Positions 8,292 through 16,680 of a DNA stretch of 64,000 bases are shown here, piece after piece. The stretch covers positions 1 to 64,000 of the forward strand of contig JAJTGD010000017.1 of the NCBI GenBank assembly GCA_021299035.1, read 5' to 3'. A model generated the notes under the pieces. It was not told the DNA's origin, did not search any database, and saw only the letters and a program-made list of their open reading frames with translations. The stretch comes from Oxalobacteraceae bacterium (lineage in GTDB: Bacteria > Pseudomonadota > Gammaproteobacteria > Burkholderiales > Burkholderiaceae_D). Every line of letters starts with the position of its first letter. The stretch's first letter is position 1. A program made the translations under genes and the position numbers.

Positions 8292-10718
8292 ATGCAATTC
8301 TCTGAAAACTGGCTACGTACCATGGTCGACCCGAAGCTCAACTCGGATGAGTTGTCGCATCTGCTCACCATGGCCGGGCTTGAAGTGGAAGAGGTCGAGC
8401 CCGTCGTGCCGCCATTCACACACGTGGTGGTGGCGCAGGTGATGCAGGTAGAGCCGCATCCCAACGCCGACCGGCTGCGTGTCTGCCAAGTGGATGCCGG
8501 CACCGGCACCATGCTCAACATCGTCTGCGGCGCACCCAATGTTCGACCAGGACTCAAGGTGCCATGCGCCATGATCGGCGCAACATTACCCCCGGGCGAT
8601 GATGGCAAACCATTTGAAATTAAGCTGGGCAAATTGCGCGGTGTAGAGTCACAAGGCATGCTGTGCTCGGCGCGCGAGCTGAAACTGTCCGAAGAAAATG
8701 CCGGTCTGCTCGAACTACCGGACGATGCACCGGTGGGTAAAAATTTCCGCGACTACTATCAGCTCAATGATCTGAAGTTCACCATCAAGCTAACGCCGAA
8801 TCGTGCAGACTGTTTGTCGGTACTCGGCGTTGCACGAGAGGTGTCTGCCCTGACTGGCGCACCATTGTCGATGCCAGCTTTTACGCAAGTCGCCGTCAAT
8901 CATGATGAGAGATTGCCAGTAAAAATTTCTGCGCCCGATTTATGCGGACGTTTTTCTGGTCGTGTCATCCGCGGTCTGAATGCGAAGGCAGAGACACCGC
9001 AGTGGATGCGTCAGCGTCTGGAACGCAGCGGCCAACGATCTATTTCTGCTCTGGTGGATATCTCGAACTACGTAATGTTGGAGTTGGGTCGACCTACGCA
9101 TGTGTTCGACCTCGATAAGGTTCGTAGTGGCCTCGAGGTGCGCTGGGCTCGCGCTGGCGAGTCGCTGAAGCTATTGAACGGCAACACTGTCAGCTTGGAT
9201 GATTGGATCGGTGTCATCGCTGACCATACGGCGCCAGAAGCTATGGCCGGCATTATGGGCGGCGACGCGACCGCAGTATCGCTCGATACCCGTAATATTT
9301 ATCTTGAGGCTGCGTTCTGGTGGCCGAGTGCGATTCAGGGCAGGGCACGCCGCTTTAACTTTTCAACGGATGCAGCGCATCGCTTCGAGCGCGGTGTGGA
9401 CTTTGCGACGACGGTCGAGCATATCGAGCGCATCACTACGCTGATTGTCGAAATTTGCGGTATCCCGAACCAGACCCAGGTGGGGCCGGTGGATGACCAA
9501 ATCACCGCTTTACCGAAGCGTGCAGCAGTTCAGTTGCGTGTGGCCCGCGCTTCCAAAATCATCGGCATCACGCTGTCGGCGCAGCAGGTAGCAGATATCT
9601 TTACTCGTCTTGCACTGCCATTCACGCAGGACGGCGATGTATTTTCAGTGACGCCGCCCAGCTATCGCTTCGATATCGAGATTGAAGAAGATCTGATCGA
9701 GGAGATTGCAAGGGTCTATGGCTTCGACAATATTCCGGCGTTACCACCGGTGTCTGCCAATGAAATCCGTCTGCCGCCTGAACATGTGCGTTCCTTGTTT
9801 ACGGTACGCAGGCAGCTGGCCGATCTGGATTATCAGGAAGTAGTGAACTACAGCTTCATCGACGATGCTTCTGAGCACCGATTTGGTGTGTCGGATCCGA
9901 TCAAGTTGCTGAATCCGATCGCCAGCCAGATGAGCGTGATGCGCTCGCAGCTATTGAGTGGCTTGGTTGCCAACGTGCGCTACAACCTGAACCGCAAGGC
10001 CTCGCGCGTACGCGTATTCGAGATTGGTGCGGTGTTCTCGCGTGACGCGCATATGACCGATGGACCGCTCTCGGTAGCGGGGGTGGCACAGCCTAAGCGA
10101 TTGTCGGCACTGGCCTATGGCGCAGTGGTTGACGAGCAGTGGGGGCAGGCCGCACGCACTATCGACTTTTTCGATCTGAAAGCGGATCTGGAAGCCTTGT
10201 TCGCGCCGCAGCCGCTGCGCTTCGAGGCTGCACCTCACCCAGCGCTGCACCCCGGTCGATCCGCTGCTGTTTTTCTCCATGGCGAGCGAGTGGGTGTCAT
10301 CGGCGAGTTGCACCCCGCCTTGGTGCAATCCCTTGAACTGCCGCTGGCGCCGGTCGTGTTCGAAGTAGATGCCTTGGCGCTGCAGCAACGCAGCGTGCCC
10401 ACCTATCACGAGATATCGAAGTTCCCCGCCGTTTTGCGTGACCTGGCCTTGCTGGTCGAGCAAACCGTGTCGGTACAGGCCCTGCTCGATACCATGCACC
10501 AGACTGTGGCATCGAACCCGGCATGTCGAATCATGCAACACATTGTTTTATTTGATGAATATCGCGGCAAAGGGCTGCCCGAAGGGCAAAAAAGTCTTGC
10601 CTTCCGAGTGACCATGCAAGATACTCGAAGCACCCTGCAGGACGAATCGGTTGATGCTGCAATGGCAGCGTTGGCCGAGGCTGTTCACCAGAAGCATGGC
10701 GCAACCATAAGAAAATAA
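8292..10718 (+). CDS. pheT: phenylalanine--tRNA ligase, beta subunit
   Basis: 808 residues, the normal length. Order: N-terminal tRNA-binding OB fold (about 40-150, with the [13 protein letters not shown] segment), B3/B4 editing domain (about 210-390) that hydrolyses Tyr-tRNA-Phe, B5 domain (about 400-475), catalytic-like core, and a C-terminal ferredoxin-fold anticodon-binding domain (about 715-808). It pairs with PheS encoded directly upstream. It lies 25 nt before ihfA, an order conserved across proteobacteria. Confidence 0.97.
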   Translation: MQFSENWLRTMVDPKLNSDELSHLLTMAGLEVEEVEPVVPPFTHVVVAQVMQVEPHPNADRLRVCQVDAGTGTMLNIVCGAPNVRPGLKVPCAMIGATLPPGDDGKPFEIKLGKLRGVESQGMLCSARELKLSEENAGLLELPDDAPVGKNFRDYYQLNDLKFTIKLTPNRADCLSVLGVAREVSALTGAPLSMPAFTQVAVNHDERLPVKISAPDLCGRFSGRVIRGLNAKAETPQWMRQRLERSGQRSISALVDISNYVMLELGRPTHVFDLDKVRSGLEVRWARAGESLKLLNGNTVSLDDWIGVIADHTAPEAMAGIMGGDATAVSLDTRNIYLEAAFWWPSAIQGRARRFNFSTDAAHRFERGVDFATTVEHIERITTLIVEICGIPNQTQVGPVDDQITALPKRAAVQLRVARASKIIGITLSAQQVADIFTRLALPFTQDGDVFSVTPPSYRFDIEIEEDLIEEIARVYGFDNIPALPPVSANEIRLPPEHVRSLFTVRRQLADLDYQEVVNYSFIDDASEHRFGVSDPIKLLNPIASQMSVMRSQLLSGLVANVRYNLNRKASRVRVFEIGAVFSRDAHMTDGPLSVAGVAQPKRLSALAYGAVVDEQWGQAARTIDFFDLKADLEALFAPQPLRFEAAPHPALHPGRSAAVFLHGERVGVIGELHPALVQSLELPLAPVVFEVDALALQQRSVPTYHEISKFPAVLRDLALLVEQTVSVQALLDTMHQTVASNPACRIMQHIVLFDEYRGKGLPEGQKSLAFRVTMQDTRSTLQDESVDAAMAALAEAVHQKHGATIRK

Positions 10719-10743
10719 GCAGCCATTTCGGTCCTCGTCGAAC

Positions 10744-11160
10744 ATGATGAATCACACGAATCCCGCAGAAGTCGAGTCCCTGGTGGCGGCTGACCTTGAC
10801 CGCGCTATCGAAGCCAACCAGGCGCGCATGGGGGCGGAGAAAGATCTGCCCACGCTGACCAAAGCCGAATTGGCCGAGTTGCTGTTTGAGCAGGTCGGCT
10901 TGAACAAGCGGGAAGCCAAGGACATGGTCGATACATTTTTCGGCGAAATCCGAGATGCGCTGGAGCGTGGCGAGTCGGTGAAGCTGTCCGGGTTTGGCAA
11001 CTTCCAACTGCGTGACAAGCCGCAACGGCCCGGGCGCAACCCCAAGACTGGCGAGGAAATCCCGATCAGTGCTCGTCGGGTGGTCACCTTCCATGCCAGC
11101 CAAAAGCTGAAAGCGCAGGTCGATTCGGCGAGCAGCCGTACGCCCACGCATCCGGCCTAA
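10744..11160 (+). CDS. ihfA: integration host factor subunit alpha with N-terminal extension
   Basis: 138 residues. The HU/IHF core begins at [15 protein letters not shown] (about residue 37) and includes the DNA-wrapping arm with [12 protein letters not shown]. About 35 acidic residues precede it, compared with the 99-residue E. coli protein; similar extensions are known in betaproteobacteria. Two ATGs are adjacent (10744, 10747), so the exact start is uncertain by one residue. IHF alpha pairs with IHF beta to bend DNA by about 160 degrees at specific sites. It is co-transcribed with pheST and the MerR-type gene 12 nt downstream. Confidence 0.94.
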   Translation: MMNHTNPAEVESLVAADLDRAIEANQARMGAEKDLPTLTKAELAELLFEQVGLNKREAKDMVDTFFGEIRDALERGESVKLSGFGNFQLRDKPQRPGRNPKTGEEIPISARRVVTFHASQKLKAQVDSASSRTPTHPA

Positions 11161-11171
11161 TCTAAGCTGCC

Positions 11172-11537
11172 ATGAACGAGCGCGCAGCCAAGCCTGCATT
11201 GGCGCCTCTGCCACCGATCCCGCCAAAGCGATACTTCACGATCGGTGAGGTCAGCGAGCTGTGCGGCGTGAAGCCCCACGTACTTCGCTACTGGGAGCAG
11301 GAATTTACTCAGCTCAAGCCGGTCAAACGACGAGGTAACCGGCGCTACTATCAGCACCACGAGGTGATGTTGATCCGCCGTATCCGAGAGTTGCTTTATG
11401 AGCAAGGATTTACCATCAGCGGGGCGCGCAACAAACTCGACTCAAGTGGTGCTGGCCAGCCAGCCAAAGCTGAAGCATTGGATTTGTTGGCTGTACGTGC
11501 TGAGCTGTCGGCCATCCTTGGATTACTGCGCGCCTGA
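11172..11537 (+). CDS. MerR-family transcriptional regulator
   Basis: 121 residues. A winged-helix MerR DNA-binding domain spans about 20-90: YFTIGEVSELCGVKPHVLRYW, then RRYYQHHEVMLIRRIRELL. The C-terminal tail is short (about 30 residues) and has no effector domain or metal-binding cysteine pair, so it is not a canonical metal or drug sensor. It follows ihfA by 12 nt, a pairing kept in many proteobacteria. Targets cannot be inferred from the sequence. Confidence 0.88.
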   Translation: MNERAAKPALAPLPPIPPKRYFTIGEVSELCGVKPHVLRYWEQEFTQLKPVKRRGNRRYYQHHEVMLIRRIRELLYEQGFTISGARNKLDSSGAGQPAKAEALDLLAVRAELSAILGLLRA

Positions 11538-11587
11538 GCCCTGGCCTGATCGGGCATAGCCTAGGCAGCAAAGGGGCAAAAGCGGGC

Positions 11588-11614
11588 AAAAAAAAGCCCG
11601 CTCAGGAAGCGGGC
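11588..11614 (-). terminator. minus-strand intrinsic terminator without an assigned gene
   Basis: Read on the minus strand: GCCCGCT (11614-11608), loop TTCCTG, AGCGGGC (11602-11596), then eight T (11595-11588). A third copy, AGCGGGC at 11581-11587 on the plus strand, could compete for the same arm. No minus-strand gene ends here, so it either ends an unannotated small RNA or blocks antisense transcription. Confidence 0.6.
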
Positions 11615-11734
11615 AAGATCTATATCTGAGGAGAAGACATAGAGGAGACAGGTGAATTATGCTGCTATGCAGAATATAAGGCAAATGCATTGTTTCTATC
11701 TGCCTCATAGAATTTCCATATGACTGCAAGGTAA

Positions 11735-11743
11735 GGGGGGGGG
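11735..11743. repeat. G9 homopolymer tract
   Basis: Nine consecutive G on the plus strand, about 100 nt upstream of the bactofilin promoter. Such runs are prone to slippage in replication and in sequencing. Confidence 0.8.
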
Positions 11744-11800
11744 CTACTTCGGTCTTTGCTGAATTTCATGCAGTGCTTCATGCGAGCGTGCCATATTGGC

Positions 11801-11814
11801 AATTTCATGAAATT
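11801..11814. promoter_or_regulatory. perfect 14-bp palindrome, possible operator
   Basis: AATTTCATGAAATT reads identically on both strands. A related half-site GAATTTCATG occurs at 11761-11770. It lies about 33 nt upstream of the -35 of the bactofilin promoter, a position suited to a dimeric regulator; the binding protein is unknown. Confidence 0.45.
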
Positions 11815-11846
11815 CCGATCCATAGATTCATTGCGGAAATAAAATT

Positions 11847-11877
11847 TTGCGAATTTCTGAACATTTGACCGTATAAT
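11847..11877 (+). promoter_or_regulatory. promoter of the bactofilin pair
   Basis: TTGCGA (11847-11852), 19-nt spacer and consensus TATAAT (11872-11877), giving a leader of about 95 nt before the bactofilin start at 11980. Confidence 0.6.
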
Positions 11878-11979
11878 TTCTTTTAGGAATCAAACCGGTT
11901 TGCCAGCGTCCCGCATCCGTCGCTTTGGATGGGATGATGGCAAGCCCCAAGTGTTTGATTTTTTTCTCTCACCAGATTC

Positions 11980-12348
11980 ATGGAGGCGGTGTTGGCGGAC
12001 TCTAATCAAAGCGGCTGTCTGACGGTTGGCGAAGGCGTCGTGCTGAACGGGACATTCGTTGTTCCAGATATTGCGTCGGTGTCCGGTAGTATCGAGGGTG
12101 ATATCACGGCACGAGAATTGATTGTGGCCAGTTCTGGCGTGATCAAGGGTAAGGTCACCGCAGAGATCATCGACCTCCGCGGCGAGATTCACGACACCCT
12201 CACAGCCAAGAAGTCGTTGTTCATCAGATCGACAGGCAAGGCGCTCGGCTCAGTTCAGTACGCTGAGATCGAGATTGAAAAGGGCGGTGACCTCCAGGGC
12301 TCACTACAAAAGATTGATGGTGACGGTCCGGCATCGGGCACCTACTGA
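11980..12348 (+). CDS. bactofilin family protein (first copy)
   Basis: 122 residues. It consists almost wholly of the bactofilin beta-helix (polymer-forming, formerly DUF583): repeated short strands with G at regular spacing, for example SGSIEGDITARELIV and SSGVIKGKVTAEIIDLRG. Such proteins form nucleotide-independent filaments under the membrane that position cell-wall enzymes. No signal peptide or membrane segment is present. An isoleucine/valine core with short N- and C-terminal tails fits the family. It is followed 17 nt later by a second bactofilin. Confidence 0.85.
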   Translation: MEAVLADSNQSGCLTVGEGVVLNGTFVVPDIASVSGSIEGDITARELIVASSGVIKGKVTAEIIDLRGEIHDTLTAKKSLFIRSTGKALGSVQYAEIEIEKGGDLQGSLQKIDGDGPASGTY

Positions 12349-12365
12349 CTTCGGGGCTTTGACTC

Positions 12366-12854
12366 GTGTTCATCAATAAAAAACGAAACGACGAACGGGA
12401 AAAAATGGCGACTCCCATCGAAAATAGCCAGCCACCGGTCATCGAGCCAGAACCGGTTGCACCAGAAATGCCAATGGCGGAAATCGATTCTGGCTACCCA
12501 GCAGGCGGTAACGGCAACGGCGGCATGAAACCGTCGGTCAATAATCTCAAACCTTCGATTATCAGTGAGGGCTTTGAGTTTATCGGCGAGATCCGTTCAA
12601 ACGGTTACCTGACAATCGACGGCACCGTTCGCGGCACGCTCTCGCTGCACTCGATTCAGATCGGTGTGACCGGCGTGTTGGACGGCAATGTCACTTGCGA
12701 CACCATGAACGTGAAGGGTAACTTCGCGGGCTCCTTGGATTGCCGCGATTTGACTATTGGTAGCCGCGCTGTCGTTGATGGCAAAGTGAGCTTCAAGAGC
12801 ATCACCATCCAGCGTGGTGGTGTGGTCAAAGGCGAACTCAAGAAAAAGCCGTAA
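12366..12854 (+). CDS. bactofilin family protein (second copy)
   Basis: 162 residues from GTG at 12366; an internal ATG at residue 14 is an alternative. A disordered Pro/Gly-rich N-terminal tail (about 1-60) precedes the beta-helix core (about 65-155) with FEFIGEIRSNGYLTIDGTVRG and VLDGNVTCDTMNVKGNFAG. The tail ends in basic ELKKKP. It shares an operon with the bactofilin at 11980 and converges on a third copy. Different tails on similar cores suggest that the paralogues form mixed filaments or recruit different partners. Confidence 0.85.
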   Translation: MFINKKRNDEREKMATPIENSQPPVIEPEPVAPEMPMAEIDSGYPAGGNGNGGMKPSVNNLKPSIISEGFEFIGEIRSNGYLTIDGTVRGTLSLHSIQIGVTGVLDGNVTCDTMNVKGNFAGSLDCRDLTIGSRAVVDGKVSFKSITIQRGGVVKGELKKKP

Positions 12855-12892
12855 CAGCGCAAACTCGGGCGTCGCAAGGAGCCTGAAAAAAC

Positions 12893-12922
12893 AAAAAAGC
12901 CTGACATTCGTCAGGCTTTTTT
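12893..12922. terminator. bidirectional terminator between convergent bactofilins
   Basis: Stem GCCTGAC (12899-12905) / GTCAGGC (12910-12916), loop ATTC, flanked by six A (12893-12898) and six T (12917-12922), so it can stop transcription from both sides. Confidence 0.92.
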
Positions 12923-12953
12923 GTTTGACTGTGCGCAGTCAGAGATTCAATGC

Positions 12954-13382
12954 TTACTTCTTCTCTTGCGCCATCTTGATCACAGTCTGAGCATCAGTCG
13001 TGCTGGTGTTGTTCTGTGCCTGGATCACCAGACCAAGCAACTTGGCACCGTGCTCGACACCGATGGTGCCGTACGTAATATCGCCGCGCACTTCGGAGTC
13101 TTTGTGGAACTCTGCGCGCTCATTGGCGTAGATGTTGCCTTCAACTTTGCCGGCCACCATCACGCGATGCGCGGTGATATCACCCGACACTTCACCTGAA
13201 CGACCAATCGCAACGGTGACTTTCTTCTCTTTGGCTGTCTCGATATTACCGATGACTTTGCCATCAATACGGACGCTATCCAAAAGCACCAGACGACCAT
13301 AAATCTCGGTCGTTGCCCCGATCAGCGTGTCGAATTTTTCTTGAGTAGGTAGTAGCTTGCTTTGCTTCATTTTGCGGAACAT
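12954..13382 (-). CDS. bactofilin family protein (third copy)
   Basis: 142 residues from ATG at 13382 (MFRKMKQSK), chosen because AGGAGGG lies just upstream; an upstream ATG at 13427 has no such site. A basic N-terminal tail is followed by the beta-helix core with RIDGKVIGNIETAKEKK, GEVSGDITAHRVMVAGKVEGNIYA and SEVRGDITYG. It lies 3' of the M23 peptidase on the same strand, probably with its own promoter. The pairing of a bactofilin with an M23 endopeptidase is a known cell-shape arrangement. Confidence 0.88.
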   Translation of the reverse strand: MFRKMKQSKLLPTQEKFDTLIGATTEIYGRLVLLDSVRIDGKVIGNIETAKEKKVTVAIGRSGEVSGDITAHRVMVAGKVEGNIYANERAEFHKDSEVRGDITYGTIGVEHGAKLLGLVIQAQNNTSTTDAQTVIKMAQEKK

Positions 13383-13486
13383 CGCGCCCTCCTGTTCCAA
13401 TTTTCCAATCCGCAATATACCGGACACTGAGTCGGTTCGGGATTGATTTTTTCGTGATTACGCTACTCGTTACACCTGCTAGATCA

Positions 13487-13519
13487 TCAAAATACGTTGA
13501 TGAAAACTACGTATTTTGA
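13487..13519. other. 11-bp inverted repeat between the M23 peptidase and a bactofilin
   Basis: TCAAAATACGT (13487-13497) and ACGTATTTTGA (13509-13519) are perfect inverted copies separated by 11 nt. No U tract follows on either strand, so an operator or RNA processing site is more likely than a terminator. Confidence 0.55.
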
Positions 13520-13584
13520 AAATCAATTACTTATATTTATTTCGGAGAAACTGCTTGAGCTTGTCGGTTTTCGATCCGATAAGT

Positions 13585-14520
13585 TCAACCGCCTCCAGTG
13601 GGAAGCACTTGGGCGGGGTTCAGCACGTGACCATGGCGAAACACCTCATAGTGGAGGTGCGGGCCAGTAGAGCGACCGGTGCTTCCAACGTCGGCGATAT
13701 GCTGGCCGCGCTTGACGCGTTGGCCTTCAGTGACGAGACGCTTGCTGATGTGCGCGTAGCGCGTCATGAAGCCTTCCGAATGCGTTACTTCTACAATATT
13801 GCCGTACGTGTCTTCCCAACCTGAGCGCGTCACCAAGCCGTCTGCGGTTGCGAGAATCGGCGTGCCTTGCATGGCGGTGAAGTCGAGGCCCTCATGACGT
13901 GCCAGGGTGTGCGTGAATGGGTCAACGCGTAAGCCGAAACCACTCGTCATGCGGAAATTACCGCCAATCGGCACGCCGGTCGGCAGCGTATGCAGCCACT
14001 GAAGCTGCTTATCCCAATCGGTTCGCATGCTGCTAATGGTTTTATTGAACTGACCGAACTCACCCATCGCGTTATCCAGCGTTTCACTGAGGGGCTGAGT
14101 AGCGTCGAGTGCAGAGCGGCGGTTTGGCATCAACAGCAGCGGTCCGCCACGGCCATCCTCTTTAGAGGCATTACGCTCACGCAGTGATGCGGGCGTTGCG
14201 ATTTCCATGAAGCGGTTTTTCAGCTGCTGCAGCTGACGAATATCTTGTGCAGTGGCGTCCAGCATCGATTGCATCTTTGCGAGGCGCTCACGATAAATCG
14301 CCTCCATGCGCTGCTGCTCAGCTTCCGTCGTCACGCCACCCAAAGTGCGTGCGAGATCAGGACTGGTTTCGACCGCAATCTTGAAGCCAACTAGGTAAAG
14401 CAGAAACCCAGTGACGACCAGCGAGAGGGAAGCCACCAACGCCGCAACCACCACCTTCCTGAAGGTGATCGAGATAGTGCGTACACGCCCTGTAGGGCCA
14501 GAAACCCACATCAACTGCAT
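13585..14520 (-). CDS. membrane-anchored M23 (LytM-type) metallopeptidase
   Basis: 311 residues. An N-terminal transmembrane helix (about 22-46) leaves a periplasmic coiled-coil stalk (about 65-105) and a C-terminal M23 domain (about 190-305). The zinc ligands look intact: H and D in RHEGLDF, and the HxH of GPHLHYEV, so it should be a working peptidoglycan endopeptidase rather than an activator. The start has an AGAGGA site. It sits beside three bactofilins, which suggests that the filaments localise it to shape or elongate the wall. In related genomes such a gene lies near secA; that neighbour is not seen here. Confidence 0.9.
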   Translation of the reverse strand: MQLMWVSGPTGRVRTISITFRKVVVAALVASLSLVVTGFLLYLVGFKIAVETSPDLARTLGGVTTEAEQQRMEAIYRERLAKMQSMLDATAQDIRQLQQLKNRFMEIATPASLRERNASKEDGRGGPLLLMPNRRSALDATQPLSETLDNAMGEFGQFNKTISSMRTDWDKQLQWLHTLPTGVPIGGNFRMTSGFGLRVDPFTHTLARHEGLDFTAMQGTPILATADGLVTRSGWEDTYGNIVEVTHSEGFMTRYAHISKRLVTEGQRVKRGQHIADVGSTGRSTGPHLHYEVFRHGHVLNPAQVLPTGGG

Positions 14521-14783
14521 CGCTACGTCCTCTGCCGGGATTCGTTGGAATCAATGGTCACGGGTCGAACATTATATTGTTTTCTAGCAACCTTTTGCCT
14601 AAAAAAGTGCGGAATATGAATAGTCTGATAACAAAATTACCGAGATTCTTGCTCTCAATAGCTCGCAGATAGGAGTAGTCCGAAGTTTGGGCCTGGTATG
14701 GGAAGTGATATTTCGTACGCGAAATGTTTTTACCCCAAAGCCCATGTGGCGCAGTCAGAAATTCAGGTTGCGCTGTCGATCGC
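14521..14783. other. non-coding region upstream of the M23 gene
   Basis: No supportable gene. It holds the M23 promoter near 14571 and an inverted repeat ATTTCG (14710-14715) / CGAAAT (14720-14725) around TACG that could be an operator. The 3' end of the DUF2863 frame comes in from 14784. Confidence 0.5.
14571..14576 (-). promoter_or_regulatory. -10 box of the M23 peptidase promoter
   Basis: Consensus TATAAT on the minus strand at 14576-14571, about 50 nt upstream of the ATG. No good -35 hexamer is visible at the expected distance, so an activator may be needed. Confidence 0.45.
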
Positions 14784-16241
<1,458 letters not shown>

Positions 16242-16305
16242 GGTTTGCGGTGAGGCGTGGGGAGGGAGCGGCGATTGTACTGGATGCGTCAGCCCTTGAG
16301 ATGAC

Positions 16306-16331
16306 AAAAGAAAAGCCCGCCGAAGCGGGCT
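16306..16331 (-). terminator. terminator of the 73-residue membrane protein gene
   Basis: Minus-strand stem AGCCCGC (16331-16325), loop TTCG, GCGGGCT (16320-16314), then TTTCTTTT. It separates the small gene upstream from DUF2863. Confidence 0.85.
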
Positions 16332-16353
16332 GCTTAATCGCAAGCGATCAAGC

Positions 16354-16575
16354 TTACTTTTTCCCGGCTTCCGGTGTTGCTGGTGCAGCTGCCGCATCTG
16401 AAGTAGCAGGAGTGATTGCCGGGCTGGCTGCGGTTGGCGCGGCTGCCGGTGCCTCGGTGTGAGTATCTCCATGGCCGCCTGCTTCGCCCTGCAGGCTGGC
16501 TTTATCGCCCATGCTAAAAACAGCCGCCAGCGCCGCTGCCGCAAAAATTACAAACGCTACAAGCATTTTCCACAT
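16354..16575 (-). CDS. small membrane protein with Ala/Pro-rich tail
   Basis: 73 residues. An N-terminal hydrophobic helix (about 4-20, LVAFVIFAAAALAAVF) is followed by a low-complexity Ala/Pro/Thr tail ending GKK. A GGAGACG ribosome site precedes the ATG and a clear terminator follows, so the gene is probably real. The helix may be an uncleaved anchor or a signal peptide. No family is recognised. It lies after acnA on the same strand. Confidence 0.65.
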   Translation of the reverse strand: MWKMLVAFVIFAAAALAAVFSMGDKASLQGEAGGHGDTHTEAPAAAPTAASPAITPATSDAAAAPATPEAGKK

Positions 16576-16647
16576 CTGTTCGTCTCCGGTTGGATACTTG
16601 ATTCAGCTCTACAAGTTAATTTTTGTGTTTGTCTGCACGGCGAAGTC

Positions 16648-16674
16648 GGTGCCAGCCTCAACGCGGCTGGCACC
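16648..16674. other. 10-bp inverted repeat just after acnA
   Basis: GGTGCCAGCC (16648-16657) and GGCTGGCACC (16665-16674) form a perfect stem with a 7-nt loop, 6 nt beyond the acnA stop. No U run follows on the minus strand. It would stabilise the 3' end or pause transcription. Confidence 0.65.
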
Positions 16675-16680
16675 CTTGGT

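Larger units (their letters stand above)
11538..11979. other. 442-nt non-coding region between the MerR-type gene and the bactofilins
   Basis: I see no supportable gene. The region holds a minus-oriented terminator (11588-11614), a nine-G run (11735-11743), a perfect 14-bp palindrome (11801-11814) and a plus-strand promoter (11847-11877). Its central part (11640-11870) is clearly more AT-rich than the flanking genes. Confidence 0.7.

Noticed and set aside
16250-16462. Plus-strand Ala-rich frame opposite the small membrane protein
   Set aside because: Antisense of a gene with its own ribosome site and terminator; low complexity only.
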